Shown one piece after another: positions 10,701 through 21,000 of a DNA stretch of 64,000 nucleotides; position 1 is the stretch's first letter, and every line of letters begins with the position of its first letter. Under the pieces are notes generated by a model. The model did no database searches and was not told the origin of the DNA. It saw only the letters and a list, made by a program, of their open reading frames with translations. The DNA is from Owenia fusiformis (Eukaryota; Annelida; Polychaeta; Sabellida; Oweniidae), in contig CAIIXF020000002.1 in NCBI GenBank assembly GCA_903813345.2, positions 2,582,001 through 2,646,000 on the forward strand. The letters run 5' to 3'. Both the position numbers and the translations under genes were made by a program.

Positions 10701-12118
10701 GCCTTGTCTTAATCATTTATACTTGTTTACACCTCTGGCAACATTTTGTGAGCTAGTGCACAATGTCCCACTTTGAACCATCCCTTTTGCTTGTGACAAC
10801 TTAATATTTTTTCTGCAAAGTCGATTCAAACCTAAGTCTGTTGATGGTGCAAAATGCAGATATTTTGGTATTCAGATTTTACCAAGTTTAACCTCTTGAC
10901 TACCCAGAGTGACGAGATTTCTTGTCACCTTAGAAATGACCTTGAAACCCAGAGTGACGAGATAATCCATCACAAAATTTTTCACTAAAATTGCTTTAAT
11001 TTGAACTATTCTCTTCCAATTTACACAAAATTGTTTTAAATTGTCTAGAAATAATCTCTGCCGTCTAATTTTACCAAAATGAGCACCATCTGTTGTAAAT
11101 GTATGTAGTAAAATGTCAAAAGCTGGCAAAAATGAAAAATTCTCTGGTTTCAACCTATTTGAGAACCTGGGATTCAAGAGGTTAAACTTAAGAAAACTCA
11201 TTGCACATCAATTTTCCCCATGCTTATGGAGCACATGAACTTACACATATTTTTTATTTTCAGCTCATTTTTCCAAAGTGTGTGTGTGTTAGGCTACTGT
11301 GTATTCCCACTTAGCGTATCTCTAGTCATCTGCCGTATTATCTTGATTGCAACACAAACTACGGCACTATTCATTGTCAGGTTCATTGTAGTCATGCTTG
11401 GATTTGGCTGGTCTACATTTGGTAAGTACAGTGTTAGTTAGATTAGCTTTATCAGACTCATAGGATCTCACAGTCCATTGATTCAGTAGTTTGATTGGAA
11501 TGAAGTTTGATATAGACAACATCTGTTTGTGACCATCCATATCTGAACTGGCATTGATAGTTGATTTTGCTTATTTAAAAGAAAGGTTTGTCTACATTTA
11601 TCAAAATACAATAAATTTGGCTACCATCTTAATTTGACGGATTGGTGGTTTGAAAGATTCGTCAATTTTCAGATCCATTTGGGAAGATCCCTAGAGAATT
11701 TGTAATTTGCAATTGTTTCACTTGTGAAAGTATTCCTATTTGGATGTCAGTACTTTACCAAGACTTACTGAAAGCTGAACACATGAACCTGAAATGTTTA
11801 TTTCCAGATCAATGATAGAACTTGAGCTCTCAAGTCATGGCTTCGCCAAATTAAATAGCCGTCAATATTTGAAATTGAGCAAATCTGCCAAATTAAGTAG
11901 TGTCAAATAAAGACATAAAGTGTATCTGCAGTAAGAGACCATCGTGTTCTAGCCTTACCAAATCAGAATAGCAACTGTTTATTTTTGTATTTTCAGCATC
12001 GACAGCCTTTTTAGCAGACTCGCAACCACCACATAGAAAAGCCCTGGCGTTATATCCAATATTTCTCTTCTATTTCGTCATAAGCTGGTTGATCATCTCA
12101 AATACACATTCTAGTTAG
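4758..12118 (+). CDS. YIPF6: YIPF6, Yip1-domain family member 6 (7 coding exons)
   Basis: Coding exons: 4758-4799, 6810-6917, 7303-7381, 7793-7835, 8054-8185, 11264-11421, 11997-12118. All junctions are GT-AG and join in phase to a 227-aa protein (human about 236). YIPF6 is a multi-pass membrane protein of the Golgi/ER interface, a Yip1-family partner in Rab-linked vesicle traffic. Recognised blocks are VGKKFFHVMYP, LREWDLWGPLILCVFLAMML, GGPQFAEVFVIYWVG, LNTKLLGGSISFFQSVCVLG and STAFLADSQPPHRKAL. The N-terminus is acidic and soluble; about five membrane segments fill residues ~80-225. The first 14 residues (exon 4758-4799) are the least certain part; without them the ATG at 6813 would start the protein. 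Intron 5 (8186-11263) holds a 2.2-kb minisatellite-bearing transposon, and intron 1 a 0.7-kb foldback repeat. Confidence 0.95.
4808..4871. repeat. Short hairpin in YIPF6 intron 1
   Basis: Arms 4808-4825 and 4854-4871 are 18 bases with 17 matches (GTTAAACTCAATAATGGC against its complement), loop 28 bases. The left arm starts 8 bases after the donor of the first coding exon, so in the pre-mRNA the stem sits just downstream of that 5' splice site. Confidence 0.6.
5588..6300. repeat. Large foldback element in YIPF6 intron 1
   Basis: Two arms of about 330 bases are near-complementary around a centre near 5945. The outer ends read AAAGGAGGAGGGAAGTTAGC and the complement of TTAATTTCCCTCCTCCTTTA. 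The similarity runs through the arms, including the inner AAAGGAATAAATGATTCC near 5875 and its complement near 6000. This is a non-autonomous foldback or MITE-type element with no coding potential; similar short reading frames appear in both arms merely because the arms mirror each other. Confidence 0.8.
6392..6621. mobile_element. 230-bp MITE with perfect 22-bp terminal inverted repeats
   Basis: The left end TACTGTAGATTGGGTTAATT (plus TG) is repeated in perfect inverse at the right end, 6600-6621. The body carries GCCAAATTAA-type words. Related GCCAAATTAA fragments occur near 5100-5170, 11850-11910, 14410-14430 and 37897-37945, so it is a local family. A TA dinucleotide flanks the right side; the target duplication is not certain. 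Confidence 0.75.
6620..6821 (+). repeat. YIPF6: Two-copy duplication of the YIPF6 exon-2 splice acceptor
   Basis: The segment ending in GCAGTGTGTGATTATTTCAG occurs twice, at about 6662-6681 and again at 6790-6809, the second being the acceptor of the exon at 6810. About 70 bases upstream of each AG, and the first bases of the exon (AATATRAATGA), are also shared. The upstream copy reads AATATAAATGA and is followed by non-exonic sequence, so it is a decoy acceptor. Confidence 0.75.
8445..10710. mobile_element. Non-autonomous repeat element with expanded internal minisatellite
   Basis: The left end holds a hairpin (GTCACCACC AAAA GTGGTGACA) followed by a T-run and GGCGTCCGGCGGTTGGCG. The right end is AGGTGGTGACATTTTGTCAT then GTTAATGCCTTG. 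The body, about 8580-10640, is roughly 15 copies of a 120-150 bp unit that includes CTTGCTTCAAATTGACTAAA, CATCTACATGTTCTCAGAAA and CTTCTCAAGGTCAAAAAAGG. Shorter relatives lie at 20315-20745 (minus, about two units), 35636-35768 (no units) and around 43625-43745. Class is unknown; no transposase is present. Confidence 0.8.
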
Positions 12119-14575
12119 CTATGGACAATACTATTAGGATAGGAGTGACGCAAGGCATGAGGCAGGAGAGGCAAATGTATAAATGAGGCAGATTTTGCCT
12201 CATCTGCATGAGGCAGAAGAGGCAAATTACCCACAAAAAATTTATAATTATAAAAAATTAATCGTTCATATTTTTAAAGTCAACTGGTTGCTTGTTGTGC
12301 TATACACTAAAGTATTTAGCGTATATTTGCCTCACCTACATGTATGAAGCATATTTGATTTTGCCTCATCTGCTTGACATTGCCTCACCTGTTAATAGAT
12401 CCTTGATACATCCTGGAAGGATTTCATTCTCAAAAGTGCAGAGCTCAAGAAAACTAAATAATTCAGAAGTTTCATCTTTTGAAACAAATTCAGGATGCTT
12501 ATATTAAGAGCATCGGGTAATTCTGTAAAACCAATGGAACCAGTGTAGGGCTCAATTGACTGTGAAAATGAACCTTATTTTCTGTAAATACTAGTATAAG
12601 GCTTGGAAAATTGCTTGACTTGTAAGCAGCATGGCAATTTTTTTCAATTGAAAAGTTGATGAATGCGCGATGTGAGCATTTTTCCAAATCGCTGTATTTA
12701 CAGAAAAGAAGACTCACGCGAATGTCTATTAATCAACAGTGCCTGTAAGTTGTTTGCATTCTGACTTCAATTTTGAAAATGAAAAAAGGTCATGTGACAC
12801 TGGTTCCAAAGTTGCTGATTGCATAGCACAGTCTCCATCTATATGTTGATTTTATTCAGAGTTCTGTTCTTATATTTAAAAATTCTTTCTCCAGGTCAAC
12901 ATTGTTGTGGTAACTGTGTTACGCATACAGCACCTACAAATAGTGCAATTAATGACTAAGTGGTTCAACGCAGGTTATAGTTTATGCTCCTGTGTATAAT
13001 TTGGCTTTAAATGTGTGCATATAGGGTGGGATATTGTTATTCAACTTCATTGGTATTCAATCATAATTCAATTCATTAATTTATAGTCATTCAAAATTTT
13101 CATTTAGATCTCCATATGTTTCATTATCTTTAGTTCAGTTCTTGGTACATTTAAACAGTGAAGTGGAACACCTCTGTAAGTGGAACATTGAATTCATGTT
13201 GAATTTCTGTAAGTGGAACACCTCCTGCAAGTGGATCACTTTTTGTGGTCCCCTGAGGCATTTCTCGTATTTTCTAATTTTTGTGGTTTAGCCTATATCA
13301 CCATGACATCAATTATGGATAGGATTTCAAAAATGTCTAACATTCCATTGGGGTTTACACTCTCCTCAATCAGTTTGGTAACTGAAAGTTTTTATTTGAT
13401 AGTTAACTCGTTGGACAGAATGCCAGTACAAATGCACTCACCTTCGGTTTGTGCTTTCTACGACATTCTGTCCAACTCGTGCTGGATTTCACCATATTGA
13501 ATGGCCTATCATTATTTATTTCGATTCAAACACAAAAATGAAAACGTTGTTCAGAGAATTGGGGTCCATAAAATAACCAAACTTGCTGTTATTTTTGCCA
13601 TGTGTGACGTCACAATATATACAGAAGATACCCGGATGATGAATAGAGCACGGTTGTGCATCTATGGAGAATTAGGGAATGTTCTTTTTTGGCTATGCTG
13701 CATTCCGATTGGTCGAGAAATTCAATTAGAGCACAGTCATGTTTGAATATGCAATCCAGAAGGGGACTTTTAGTTGCCATATTATTGAGGGGGTGTACCA
13801 AATTATTGAGGGAGTGTACCAAATTATTGAGGGAGGTGTACCAAATTATTGAGGGGGGTGTACTATGATTTGTCAGATAAATGCTTTGGCAAATGCTCTA
13901 TTTTTGTTCTCTGTACATGTATTCATATTTAATCTGGCGAGCGTTTTAATCTGGTGATTTTACAGCATTTGTCAAATTCAATAGATCTGAAATTCCATGG
14001 ATTTCAATAATCAATACACACAGTAGTGACTTTGTTCATTTTACAAAATCATAATAGTGTTTGTGTACGTAGATGGGAATATTTTCACTTTTGTCATGGT
14101 TTTCTTTCAACAAAAAACAGTCAGGAACATCTCTGTTGCTGGAATATCTCTGTTTATGTGGAACATCTGTATAAGAGGAACACTTCATTTCACATGACTT
14201 CATCGTCACAAGACTTCATTGTCACATGACTTCATTGTCGTCACATGACTCCATTGTCACATGACCAAGTGAATTAAGATGATTTAATATTGAATAAACC
14301 GTGTAACAGTAACAACTCCCCAAGTGGAACACTTTTAAAAGTACCACATATGTTCCACATACACAGGACTTACCACATTAAAAAGTGACAATATTTCAAA
14401 ATTAGGGATTAAAACATCGCCAAATTAAAGAGAATTACAGCCTTTAGTTTGAGGAAAATACGCATGAGCAGACATTAAAAACAATAAAAATGCAAGACTA
14501 ACTGATTCTGTACAGATATATGTATACATGTATATAAAATGTATTTTATATTTAATGTAAATAGAAGGGGAAAAT
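12119..14575. other. YIPF6 3' flank / possible long 3' UTR
   Basis: There is no coding sequence here that I can support. Contents: inverted GAGGCA/TGCCTC words at 12150-12400; a short hairpin at about 13407-13477 (TTGGACAGAATG and its complement); four 21-22 bp repeats of the type TACCAAATTATTGAGGGGGT at 13795-13862; TCACATGACTTCATTGTC repeats at 14195-14262; and GTGGAACAC words scattered at 13160-13230 and 14320-14360. If the AATAAA at 14576 is used, most of this is a 2.4-kb YIPF6 3' UTR. Confidence 0.45.
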
Positions 14576-14607
14576 AATAAACAGTGTTTGTGTCATTTTC
14601 TTTTATT
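14576..14607. terminator. Opposed polyadenylation signals between YIPF6 and TAF7
   Basis: AATAAA lies on the plus strand at 14576-14581 (followed by a GTGTTTGTGTC GU-rich stretch). AATAAA also lies on the minus strand at 14602-14607. YIPF6 arrives from the left and TAF7 from the right, so the two transcripts would end within, or overlap across, the same few tens of bases. Confidence 0.5.
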
Positions 14608-14848
14608 TCATCTCTCAGATTTACCCATATATTTATGGGGTTCAACTAAAAAAGTACATCCAACAATTGATATTTATCACATCATTGTTTTAGTTTGTCC
14701 GTGTGAGATTCAACTGAGTTGCAATGCAGCATGGTCTCTGCTTGTCTCCTTTGATATTCAATTGAATCACTATGCATCATGGTTTTGTTACCCAGTGCAT
14801 CATGAACAGTCTCTTGTACTGTAACTGAAGGTATTACAAATGTGTATT

Positions 14849-15019
14849 CAGTCCAGCTCCATGGTAACAGCTTAATAGGTGTCACAACTGCTTGTGTTCA
14901 GGCCAGCTCCATGGTAACAGCTTAATAGGTGTCACAACTGCTTGTGTTCAGGCCAGCTCCATGGTAACAGCCTAATTGGTGTCACAACTGCTTGTGTTCA
15001 GGCCAGCTCCATGGTAACA
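14849..15019 (-). repeat. 50-bp tandem repeat (3.4 copies) in TAF7 3' UTR
   Basis: The unit contains CAGGCCAGCTCCATGGTAAC and GGTGTCACAACTGCTTGTG; three full copies and a partial one. It lies just downstream of the TAF7 stop (15100), upstream of its AATAAA, so it should be in the mRNA 3' UTR. Confidence 0.85.
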
Positions 15020-15099
15020 CACAGCCATATTTGAAGTACATATGTACTCCGACTTCTCCAAGGTTTGAATTGCACTTTCCAAATTCTTATCTCTGGGTT

Positions 15100-18000
15100 T
15101 CATCCTTTAAGCATTGAGGCTAAGATCTCATACTGGAAATAGAAATACATTTTTTGTAAATTGAATTTCAATAAAAACAGTTGTACTTATAGTACTGTAT
15201 TCATCATTAATTTGGGGCAACTGAATTTGACACATTGGCAACTAATGAACTATTTAAGTGTATGCCACCTTCCCTGATTCATTTTGAACTATTTTATTTA
15301 ACCCAACATTTGGATTAACTTAATAAACATTTGAAATCAAGGCTGTTGAAGCAATTGACCTACCTCCTTTTGTTTTTCATTTTCCTGCTGTATCAGGTCA
15401 TTGAGCTCATCTTGGAATCTTGCCTGGAAATAATTAGAAACTTATTCTTGAAATCACACTTTAAACTGGAAAACCATTATTAGAGGTTGAAAAAAACTAT
15501 CCTTGTTAAACCTGCACATCGCTCCAAAACGCAATCTTGGGTTGTTTCGGGGGTGAACTTTATCATTTTGAGCTTAATGAAAGAATATAGAATGATGAAC
15601 AAATGGGGCAAATCTTGTGTATAAATACTCACGATAAATGTGTCATTTCAAAGATTGTTCATTGAATTGCTTCGATTGGTGACGATGATACGATTTTGGA
15701 AAGGTTTTTAAATTAAGAACGTGACGTCACTTCCGAATTACAGCATTCAAACTAAGTAGCGTTTAATTACTTGTATCTTGCATAATAACTCAGTGGCCTT
15801 GCGGTAGAATGCTCGCTCAGCACGCAGGAGGTCCAGGTTCAAATCCCGCACTCCCTTTTTTATTTTTTTAACTAAATGATTGTTCTTTGATATTTCGCAG
15901 AAGAAACAATTTTTATTTACATTAACTTTATATTAGAGCTTGAAAATGTAAAAACATTATATTGTATAACATATTGCGTTTTGGAGCGATGTGCAGGTTT
16001 AAGTTGAAGGACAACTGAAATAGCTTTTCTCAACTTGCACCTACAAAAATGCGGTTTTCTCCCTTGTAAGCCCACCGTAGAGTTCTTGTGATAGCCATTA
16101 TAAAATAAATGTTAGATAACTGCTAACGGTCATAGATAACGAAATAAAACTAACCGATAAATCAAATTGGCCCCCATGTGATTAGTAACGTCATATACAA
16201 AATATTGCTTTGGTTTATTGGCTCCATAGTCCATAGTAATCACAACGTCACGGCAACCATAGGATTGTTGTGTAAACAGATAACAAAACATTTTGGCATT
16301 ATGACGTCATGATCTAATGGACCAAAACGGGCCACGTGGGGACCAGTGAGAGATCACGTGGGGGCCAATAACGTCATAACCAATTTGAATATTGCTTATC
16401 AAGCAGCTATAACAATCGTTAGAGTGAAATAGTTTTCACACTACTGATGAGAAAACATGTCCAAATACATCTATCAAAAAATTATATTGATTCCTTTAGG
16501 TTAAAAATACCATTTCATATCTGCTTTAATGAGAACACGGATGGAATCCTATGCTAAGGGCTGATGTAAAAGTCAGTCTACTGGGGATTGAACCCATGAC
16601 CTTTGAACGCTGGTCACTATCCTTTTCTCTCATTATTGTAGAACTTACCCTCAGAGCAGGATTGTCAATGATAGCAAGCTGACTCTCTTGTCCTTGTCTC
16701 CTTTCCTTAATTTCAACCAACTGATTGCTCAACTCTTCAAGTTTTGCCTGCAACTCAACTGAAATTAAACAAGAATTAAAATCAAAAATTAAAATCCAAG
16801 ATTTAAATTTTTGAAGTAAGTTGTAAATTCTGTTATTATAATGCAGGGGTTTCACTAGAATTTCTCAATACACCTAATAAATAAATGAAAACAACAGGCA
16901 AAATTAGTGGAAATCATAAATTTAACAAGGAAAAGTTGAAAAGTCCCTAAAAACAAGAAGCGATTTTGTGAAAACCGGCAAAAATCGCATGTTGCCTGCT
17001 GCTTATAATCCTGCTCACAGGGAAAAAATGGCGGCATTTTGAAAAGTCACATATTTTAAATAAAAATATATATACTTGGCTTCATGCCATGTTAATATCT
17101 AGTTAAACTCTTTGTTATTCTATTTCAAATTTTTAAACATCTACACAATGAAAATCTTACTGTTGACATCGCCACCCTCCATGTTCGAGTAGTCTCCCAT
17201 ATCCATTGACATCTGTTGGGTCATGTTGACACTACTCTCTAGATCTAGAATATGAAACATTAAAATGACAAAACACTTGGAAAATGTAAATAACGTTGAA
17301 CTCGTCTCGTCCAAATGTAATTTAGACTGGCAAAAAGTGTTCTGGACAACATGTGTTCACATTTCAAGGTTTCTTTGATAAGAGACTCGATAAGATTACA
17401 AAGTTTTGAATGGAATGTGAAATATCATGGCTAGCTACAGTATGTGTAAATTTGGGTGAAAGCATGTACCATAAGAATCCATTGTATCACTAGGGACGGC
17501 AGATAGGGCTCTAGGGGTGCCACCACGGGGGGTCATTGCCTCATCATCATCGTCCATGACATTAATATCTTTATCCATGTCATCGTTATCTTCATCAGAG
17601 CTACTGACATCACCAAAGATGTCATGTTCAGCTGGAAAACAAATGAGATATATTTTAATGAATTTGATTAGAATTTTAAGGACAAAATATTAAGGGAAAT
17701 AGATAAACGGTGAAGGGGGGGGGGCACAAGAAGTTCAAATTTTATCATGTCAAGAACATAACACCAAAAAAAAGTGTAATGAGTGTTCCATACATCATCC
17801 CTTAAAAACTAGTCAAAGAAAACGCTAGAATAATGTGTCACTAGTTCTTGGAGGCGAAAATGAAAAAGAATTAGAAGATTACCGAGGGCAAGAAGGCTCA
17901 TTTCGCTCGGTTTCGAGCCAGTGTCCATCATAATATTGCGTTTTGAAGTCTCCCCTTTCATGATCATCCCATCTTGTTCTTCTTCAACAGGTTTGTCGTC

Positions 18001-21000
18001 ATCGGCAACTACTTCCCACTTGACGTCAATAGCCTCGTTATCAGTTCGGAACAATCGCTTCACTTCTTTTTCAACATCAGGTTGGTCAACATACTGAAAA
18101 TGTTCATATGTTGAAAATTTTAAAAACTGAGATATTATGCCTAAACATATTTAGACAGTGACTAAAAATATTGAGCCTAAAATTACTGAGATAATGCTAA
18201 AACACATTGAGACAGTGCTTAAACATAGTGAGACAGCGGTTTAACATATTGAGACAGAGGTTTAACATATTGAGACAGAGGTTTAACACATTGAGACAGT
18301 GCTTAAACATAGTGAGACAGCGGTTTAACATATTGAGACAGAGGTTTAACATATTGAGACAGAGGTTTAACATACTGAGACAGAGGTTTAACATACTGAG
18401 ACAGAGGTTTAACATATTGAGACAGAGGTTTAACATATTAAGAAAAAATGCCGATCATATCAAGACACTGTCCAAACTTTACCTTCTTTTTCAATGTCTT
18501 CCTGAACCTCCTACTTCTGACATTCTTTAAAGGTGGAGTAACTGAAAACCAAATATCATCTCGTATATGGATTTATCTGGTATAATTTACAATATTATTA
18601 AGAAATAAAGACTGAAAAGCAGGGGTAATATATTTGAATACACCCCCGCAGGGCTAGGCACAAATGTTTTCTGTACCTTCGAAACTTTTTGCACTGCCTA
18701 GCCCTAAGGGGTGTATTCGACGATATTTCACCTGCTCTGAGGTCTGTATTACGATTCGAACATGAAAACTCACCAAAATGTTTCGAATATTCATTTTGGT
18801 CCGCCATTACTACGATCTGCCGTTATGACGTCACACATTACACGTATTACAAGGGGTATTGTTCACGAATATACCTCGGGTGAAATGATGACTTTCTTTA
18901 CAGTTTATAGAATGCATGAATACAGTTATGTTCGAATATCTGGATACCACATGATTGTTACTATGTTTTTGCATTGGTAAAACATGTTACTGTTAGTCAA
19001 ATTAATTTGGTGACTAACTATACTAAACTGTCCGAATGATTAATATTCTTACTTCCATGTCCCCACTGGTATTTCTTCTCCTTTTCTTTTTTCTTCATTT
19101 CTGCAGGGTCTGGTTCTATGAACATCTGGTCGGAACATATTAACATCTGAAAGGGAAATATTAGTGATTTTATGAACATCTGGTCGGAACATATCAACAT
19201 CTGAAAGGGAATTATAAGTGGTTCTATGAACATCTGGTCGGAACATATCAACATCTGAAAGGGAATTATTAGTGATTCTATGAACATCTGGTCGGAACAT
19301 ATCAACATCTGAAAGGGAATTATTAGTGATTCTATGAACATCTGGTCGGAACATATCAACATCTGAAAGGGAATTATTAGTGATTCTATGAACATCTGGT
19401 CGGAACATATCAACATCTGAAAGGGAATTATTAGTGGTTCTATGAACATCTGGTCGGAACATATCAACATCTGAAAGGGAATTATTAGTGATTCTATAAA
19501 CATCTGGTCGGAACATATTAACATCTGAAAGGGAATTATTAGTGATTCTATGAACATCTGGTCGGAACATATCAACATCTGAAAGGGAATTATTAGTGAT
19601 TCTATGAACATCTGGTCGGAACATATCAACATCTGAAAGGGAATTATTAGTGATTCTATGAACATCTGGTCGGAACATATTAACATCTGAAAGGGAATTA
19701 TTAAGTATTAGTGTGGATTATGTATTACGGAGAATTCCAAAATATTAGGGAGTACTGAAATATTAAAGAAAATTCTGATAAATTAGAGAGGGTTTCGAAA
19801 ACTTGTGGAAAATTCTAAAATATTGGTAAGAATTCTGAATCATTGTTGAATGATGATGACTATCAATGATGGGGTCAGAGATTAGGATGTTAAAACATAT
19901 ATATATATGATAACATAAGGAAGGTTTGTGACATGTGTTGGAACTTTCTGATATATTAACTTTATTTGAATAGATATTGGCCTTATCAACAGTATGCTTT
20001 TAAGGAAAAACAATACATGATATACCTGAGAGACATCGGCTGTTTTGTAGAATGTCTTACGATCAGTTGTTTTCAGTGACTCTAGTATAGATGGCAGATC
20101 CATAACCTAAAATACATATTTATCAGAGTAGAAGTGGCTGGAGTCCAACACTATATGTATTATGATGTATATATCGACATAAAAATTATCAGATCTCTTA
20201 GCAATGGCATTAAATAAACATGTCAAAAATATAACAAAAAGGAAGTAATTCTTTGTTACTTATAAGGCTAATAGTTGTAATTTTCATCCTTAAAGGAATT
20301 AATGGTAATGTAAAACAAGGCATTAACAAAGACAAAATGTCTCCACCTAGTTGAAGCAAGACAAAAAAGACTTTTTTGATTTTGAGGAGGTCATTAAAGG
20401 TCAAATCTATTTTGACTTTGAGAATGTCATTTAAGGATCAAATCTATAGTCAGATTTGAAATGTTGAAAAAGTATAGCTGATTTTGAAAAAAAAATTGTG
20501 AAATTGAAGCAAGTTGAAAAAAGACCTTTTTAACCTTTTTTGACATTGAAAAGGTTATTGAAGGTCAAATCTTAAATATAAAGTCAGATTTGAACTTCTG
20601 AACTACATGATTTTGAAAGCAATTGAAGTCAAGATATTTTTTAAGTTGAAAGAATTTGTTACAGACAGCGACCGCCAATCGCCAACCACCGTCGAAAAAA
20701 ATGGAGACCATAACAATATGTCACCACTTTTTGGTGGTGACATAATGAAATGTAGAAAAATATTTTTTCATATTTATTCCTTCAAGGGTCACGCAAAATA
20801 CTTTTGCCATTTTTTCTCTCCAGTATTTATTACATAACAGTTTATGAGTAAATTAACATAGTGTTATAATGCTGATTGCCCCTAAATTGCCCTTGGGCAT
20901 TAAAGGCAAATTTAAAAGAAACATAAGGGAAAGAATACATGCCTTAACCATTCACCATAATAAGTAACATATTTATTCATTGCTTTATAATATATTTACC

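Noticed and set aside
15792-15861. A functional tRNA gene
   Set aside because: A and B boxes are present but the acceptor stem does not pair and it lies inside an inverted-repeat element.
18197-18530. Repeat-protein frames on both strands
   Set aside because: 21-bp minisatellite in a TAF7 intron; no domain, and both strands are equally open.
19018-19686. A separate 222-codon gene made of 18-residue repeats
   Set aside because: Its 3' part is TAF7 exon 4 and each repeat starts at a TTTCAG acceptor; better read as duplicated splice sites of TAF7.
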